Part shown: positions 62,212 to 64,000 of the stretch, in pieces
Layout of the letters: each line of letters opens with the position of its first letter
Position numbering within the stretch: the stretch's first letter is position 1
Assembly (NCBI GenBank): GCA_028280615.1
Contig: JANQLK010000027.1
Span: 62,001-126,000 of the forward strand
Source of the DNA: Woeseiaceae bacterium
Lineage (GTDB): Bacteria; Pseudomonadota; Gammaproteobacteria; Steroidobacterales; Woeseiaceae
DNA: 64,000 bases
Direction: 5' to 3'
Translations under genes and position numbers: made by a program
The notes under the pieces: model-generated
The model's database searches: none
Told to the model about the DNA's origin: nothing
The model's input: the letters and a program-made list of their open reading frames with translations, nothing else

Positions 62212-64000
62212 ATGACTCAGTTCAAAAAGAAGCCCCTCGTCCCCGCGGGAGCAATCCTGCTGCTCGTGTCTTTGTATTCGGGATTGGCAGCCCAAACAGA
62301 TGCGGGAGTGGACGAATTGCCTGGGCTCGCCGATTTTGTCGTTGAAGTCCTCAATGCACACGGCGTGCCCAGTGCATCCGTGACGGTCGTATCGGATGAC
62401 AGGGTGATTTATCAACGCGGACATGGCCTGGCGGACGTTGCCGAAAAACGCCCCACAAGCACCAGTACCGTTTTTCCCTTGGCTTCGATTTCGAAGACTT
62501 TTACGGCAACAGCCGCATCTGTTCTCGTGGAACGTGATCTGCTCGACTGGAATCAGCCAATTCAGGATATCGCACCATGGTTTAAGTTGAACGATCCGTA
62601 TGCGACTCGCCACGCCACGATCACGGATCTTCTGAGTCATCAAACAGGAATGGGGCGGCATGATTTCGCTTGGTTCGGAGGGACTCTTTCTCGAACCGAG
62701 CTGCTGGAGAGGATGGAGCATCTGGAGTTCGCATACTCTTTTCGCGAGAGATTCAACTACAACAATATTGTCTTCACCGCAGGTGGCGTTGTCTGCGGAG
62801 AGCTCTATGGGTCGGGCTGGGATGCCCTTATCGAGGAGTCGTTACTTGAACCGTTGCGAATGATGGCGACGACGACTCGTTTCGACGACTTCATTGCATA
62901 CGAGGACCGTGCGTTGGGCTATAGGCGTGACCGAAACGGATCACTTCGTGAGGTGCAATACATCAATACAGACGTGGTCGGACCGGCTGGATCAATCAGC
63001 TCAAATGCCGAAGATATCGCGCGCTGGCTTCGGTTTCTCCTCGGGAACGGGACAATTGATGGAACGGAGGTCGTGGCGCCGACGCATTTGCACCATACAA
63101 TGCTTGTGCACGCTCCAATCCGGCGTGATGCCAATGCAACAGTTCTCCAGGATCGTGGCTATGGAATCGGCTGGAATATCGCTGCGTACCGTAACAAACC
63201 GCTGATCTACCACAATGGTGGGATAAATGGATTCAGCTCTCGCATATCAGTGTTGCCAGACTGCAACGCCGGAGCTGTCGTAATGACCAATGGGCAACAC
63301 GGAGGTCCGGTCGTATCCAAAATATCGCGCTACCTATACGACCGGATTTGTGGCTTTGAGCCAAGCGTTAGCGTCGATGCAATTGCAGGAAATCGTAACG
63401 GCGCAGACGACGTCGCGGATTCGGCGACGAGAAAGATGCCACCCTCGTCCGGGCAATCCTCGTACACGGGGCGCTACTACAACCCCGGGTACGACACGCT
63501 CCGGATCTTCGAGACCAACACCGGGCTGAAGATTAGACTCACAACTATCGACTATGATCTTATCCATGATGCGCACGACTACTTCTATTTCTGGGACGGT
63601 CAGGAGATTGTTGGCGACATATTCTTCAAACTGGACAAGAATGGCGTGCCTCTGGAACTGGAGATTCCCTTCTATCCTGGAATGGACCCGGTCCGGTTCT
63701 TGCGTCTTCCACCCGAGGAACTCGTAGATCCTGACTACCTGAGCGATTTTGTCGGGACGTTTCAATCCGCGCACTCTGACCAGACGCTCGATGTCAGTCT
63801 TGACGGCGAGACCCTTCACTATTCGCGCGACGGAGGAGGGCTTCTGGAACTAATACCTGTCACCAACGCCGTATTCCGCCGCAAGTCGAATTGGAGGCAA
63901 ATCGTTGTCACGTTCACGGGAGACCACGAGAGCAACTACGACACCATGAGCATTGCTGTGCCAGGACAGACGGAGCGCGTCTTTCGGAGAATTAAGACCA
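62212..64000 (+). CDS. serine hydrolase, beta-lactamase family (3' end outside window)
   Basis: The frame opens at ATG 62212 and is still open at the right edge (596 codons). A signal peptide (AILLLVSLYSGLAAQ) is followed by S92-I-S-K95 in PLASISKTF, TDLLSHQTGMGRHD, the second motif FNYNNIVF (YNN) and the third motif YHNGGINGFSS (HNGG), a complete class C/esterase set. A C-terminal beta domain begins near residue 420 (SYTGRYYNPGYDTL). It should be a periplasmic D-amino-acid peptidase or esterase. It is 14 bases after the preceding serine hydrolase and differs from it greatly, so the pair is not a recent duplication. Confidence 0.88.
   Translation, partial: MTQFKKKPLVPAGAILLLVSLYSGLAAQTDAGVDELPGLADFVVEVLNAHGVPSASVTVVSDDRVIYQRGHGLADVAEKRPTSTSTVFPLASISKTFTATAASVLVERDLLDWNQPIQDIAPWFKLNDPYATRHATITDLLSHQTGMGRHDFAWFGGTLSRTELLERMEHLEFAYSFRERFNYNNIVFTAGGVVCGELYGSGWDALIEESLLEPLRMMATTTRFDDFIAYEDRALGYRRDRNGSLREVQYINTDVVGPAGSISSNAEDIARWLRFLLGNGTIDGTEVVAPTHLHHTMLVHAPIRRDANATVLQDRGYGIGWNIAAYRNKPLIYHNGGINGFSSRISVLPDCNAGAVVMTNGQHGGPVVSKISRYLYDRICGFEPSVSVDAIAGNRNGADDVADSATRKMPPSSGQSSYTGRYYNPGYDTLRIFETNTGLKIRLTTIDYDLIHDAHDYFYFWDGQEIVGDIFFKLDKNGVPLELEIPFYPGMDPVRFLRLPPEELVDPDYLSDFVGTFQSAHSDQTLDVSLDGETLHYSRDGGGLLELIPVTNAVFRRKSNWRQIVVTFTGDHESNYDTMSIAVPGQTERVFRRIKT

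Noticed and set aside
1..64000. CRISPR array, rRNA operon, riboswitch or complete insertion sequence
   Set aside because: None was found: no regularly spaced repeats, no rRNA-like sequence, no recognisable riboswitch core, and only an IS3 fragment.

Overview
The window reads as chromosome of a free-living, probably marine or sediment gammaproteobacterium. The clues are TonB-dependent receptors, PEP-CTERM-tagged exported proteins, a dockerin-bearing subtilase, a SorAB-type sulfite dehydrogenase and many periplasmic serine hydrolases. A Woeseia/Steroidobacter/Xanthomonad-like lineage would fit, but no rRNA or marker gene here fixes the taxon. All function names come from recognising motifs by eye; no database search was run.

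Layout. (i) 1-3.5 kb: end of an aldo/keto reductase, a minus-strand sulfite operon (YeiH-like anion exporter, molybdenum sulfite dehydrogenase, c-type cytochrome) and a 58-residue membrane protein. (ii) 3.7-25.4 kb: an apparent genomic island inserted at tRNA-Arg(ACG). It has a decayed tyrosine integrase beside the tRNA, a truncated TonB-receptor tail, and an interrupted copy of the tRNA 3' end at the far side. Its cargo is a PEP-CTERM protein, a serine hydrolase and a complete xyloside/xylose system: TonB receptor, 2-oxoglutarate dioxygenase, GH26 lipoprotein, GH1, GH43, two sugar porters, Gfo/Idh dehydrogenase, aldose epimerase, xylulokinase, xylose isomerase and a LacI regulator. Five copies of the palindrome TGTAAACGTTTACA (one with a single mismatch) precede its transcription units, so the locus looks like one LacI-type regulon. 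(iii) 25.4-30.3 kb: HigBA toxin-antitoxin, two orphan exported or membrane proteins, an alpha/beta hydrolase and a DHFR-fold protein, ending near a tRNA-Leu(UAG) 3' remnant.

(iv) 30.5-37.1 kb: a 1452-residue subtilase with a C-terminal dockerin-like module, a small lipoprotein, and a PEP-CTERM protein whose mature part is a cohesin-like domain. The second PEP-CTERM gene and the one at 4.3-5.0 kb both have near-perfect sigma-54 (-24/-12) promoters. (v) 37.3-44.3 kb: regulators, a methyltransferase, an alpha- and a beta-type carbonic anhydrase, an SDR, a PhzF pseudogene, an AhpD-like protein and a LysR regulator. (vi) 44.5-54 kb: DUF885 lipoprotein, Tat-exported polysaccharide deacetylase, then a siderophore-type TonB receptor followed by an ABC-2 exporter with two DUF3526-type permeases. 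(vii) 54.7-57.2 kb: proBA. (viii) 57.4-64 kb: a frameshifted remnant, a metallo-beta-lactamase-like protein with a damaged metal motif, a GFA-family protein, dispersed palindromic repeats and two tandem beta-lactamase-fold serine hydrolases, the last running off the window.

Most interesting: the xyloside island with its att copy and single-operator regulon; the neighbouring cohesin (PEP-CTERM) and dockerin (protease) pair; the sigma-54 promoters on both PEP-CTERM genes; and the TonB-receptor/ABC/DUF3526 cluster.
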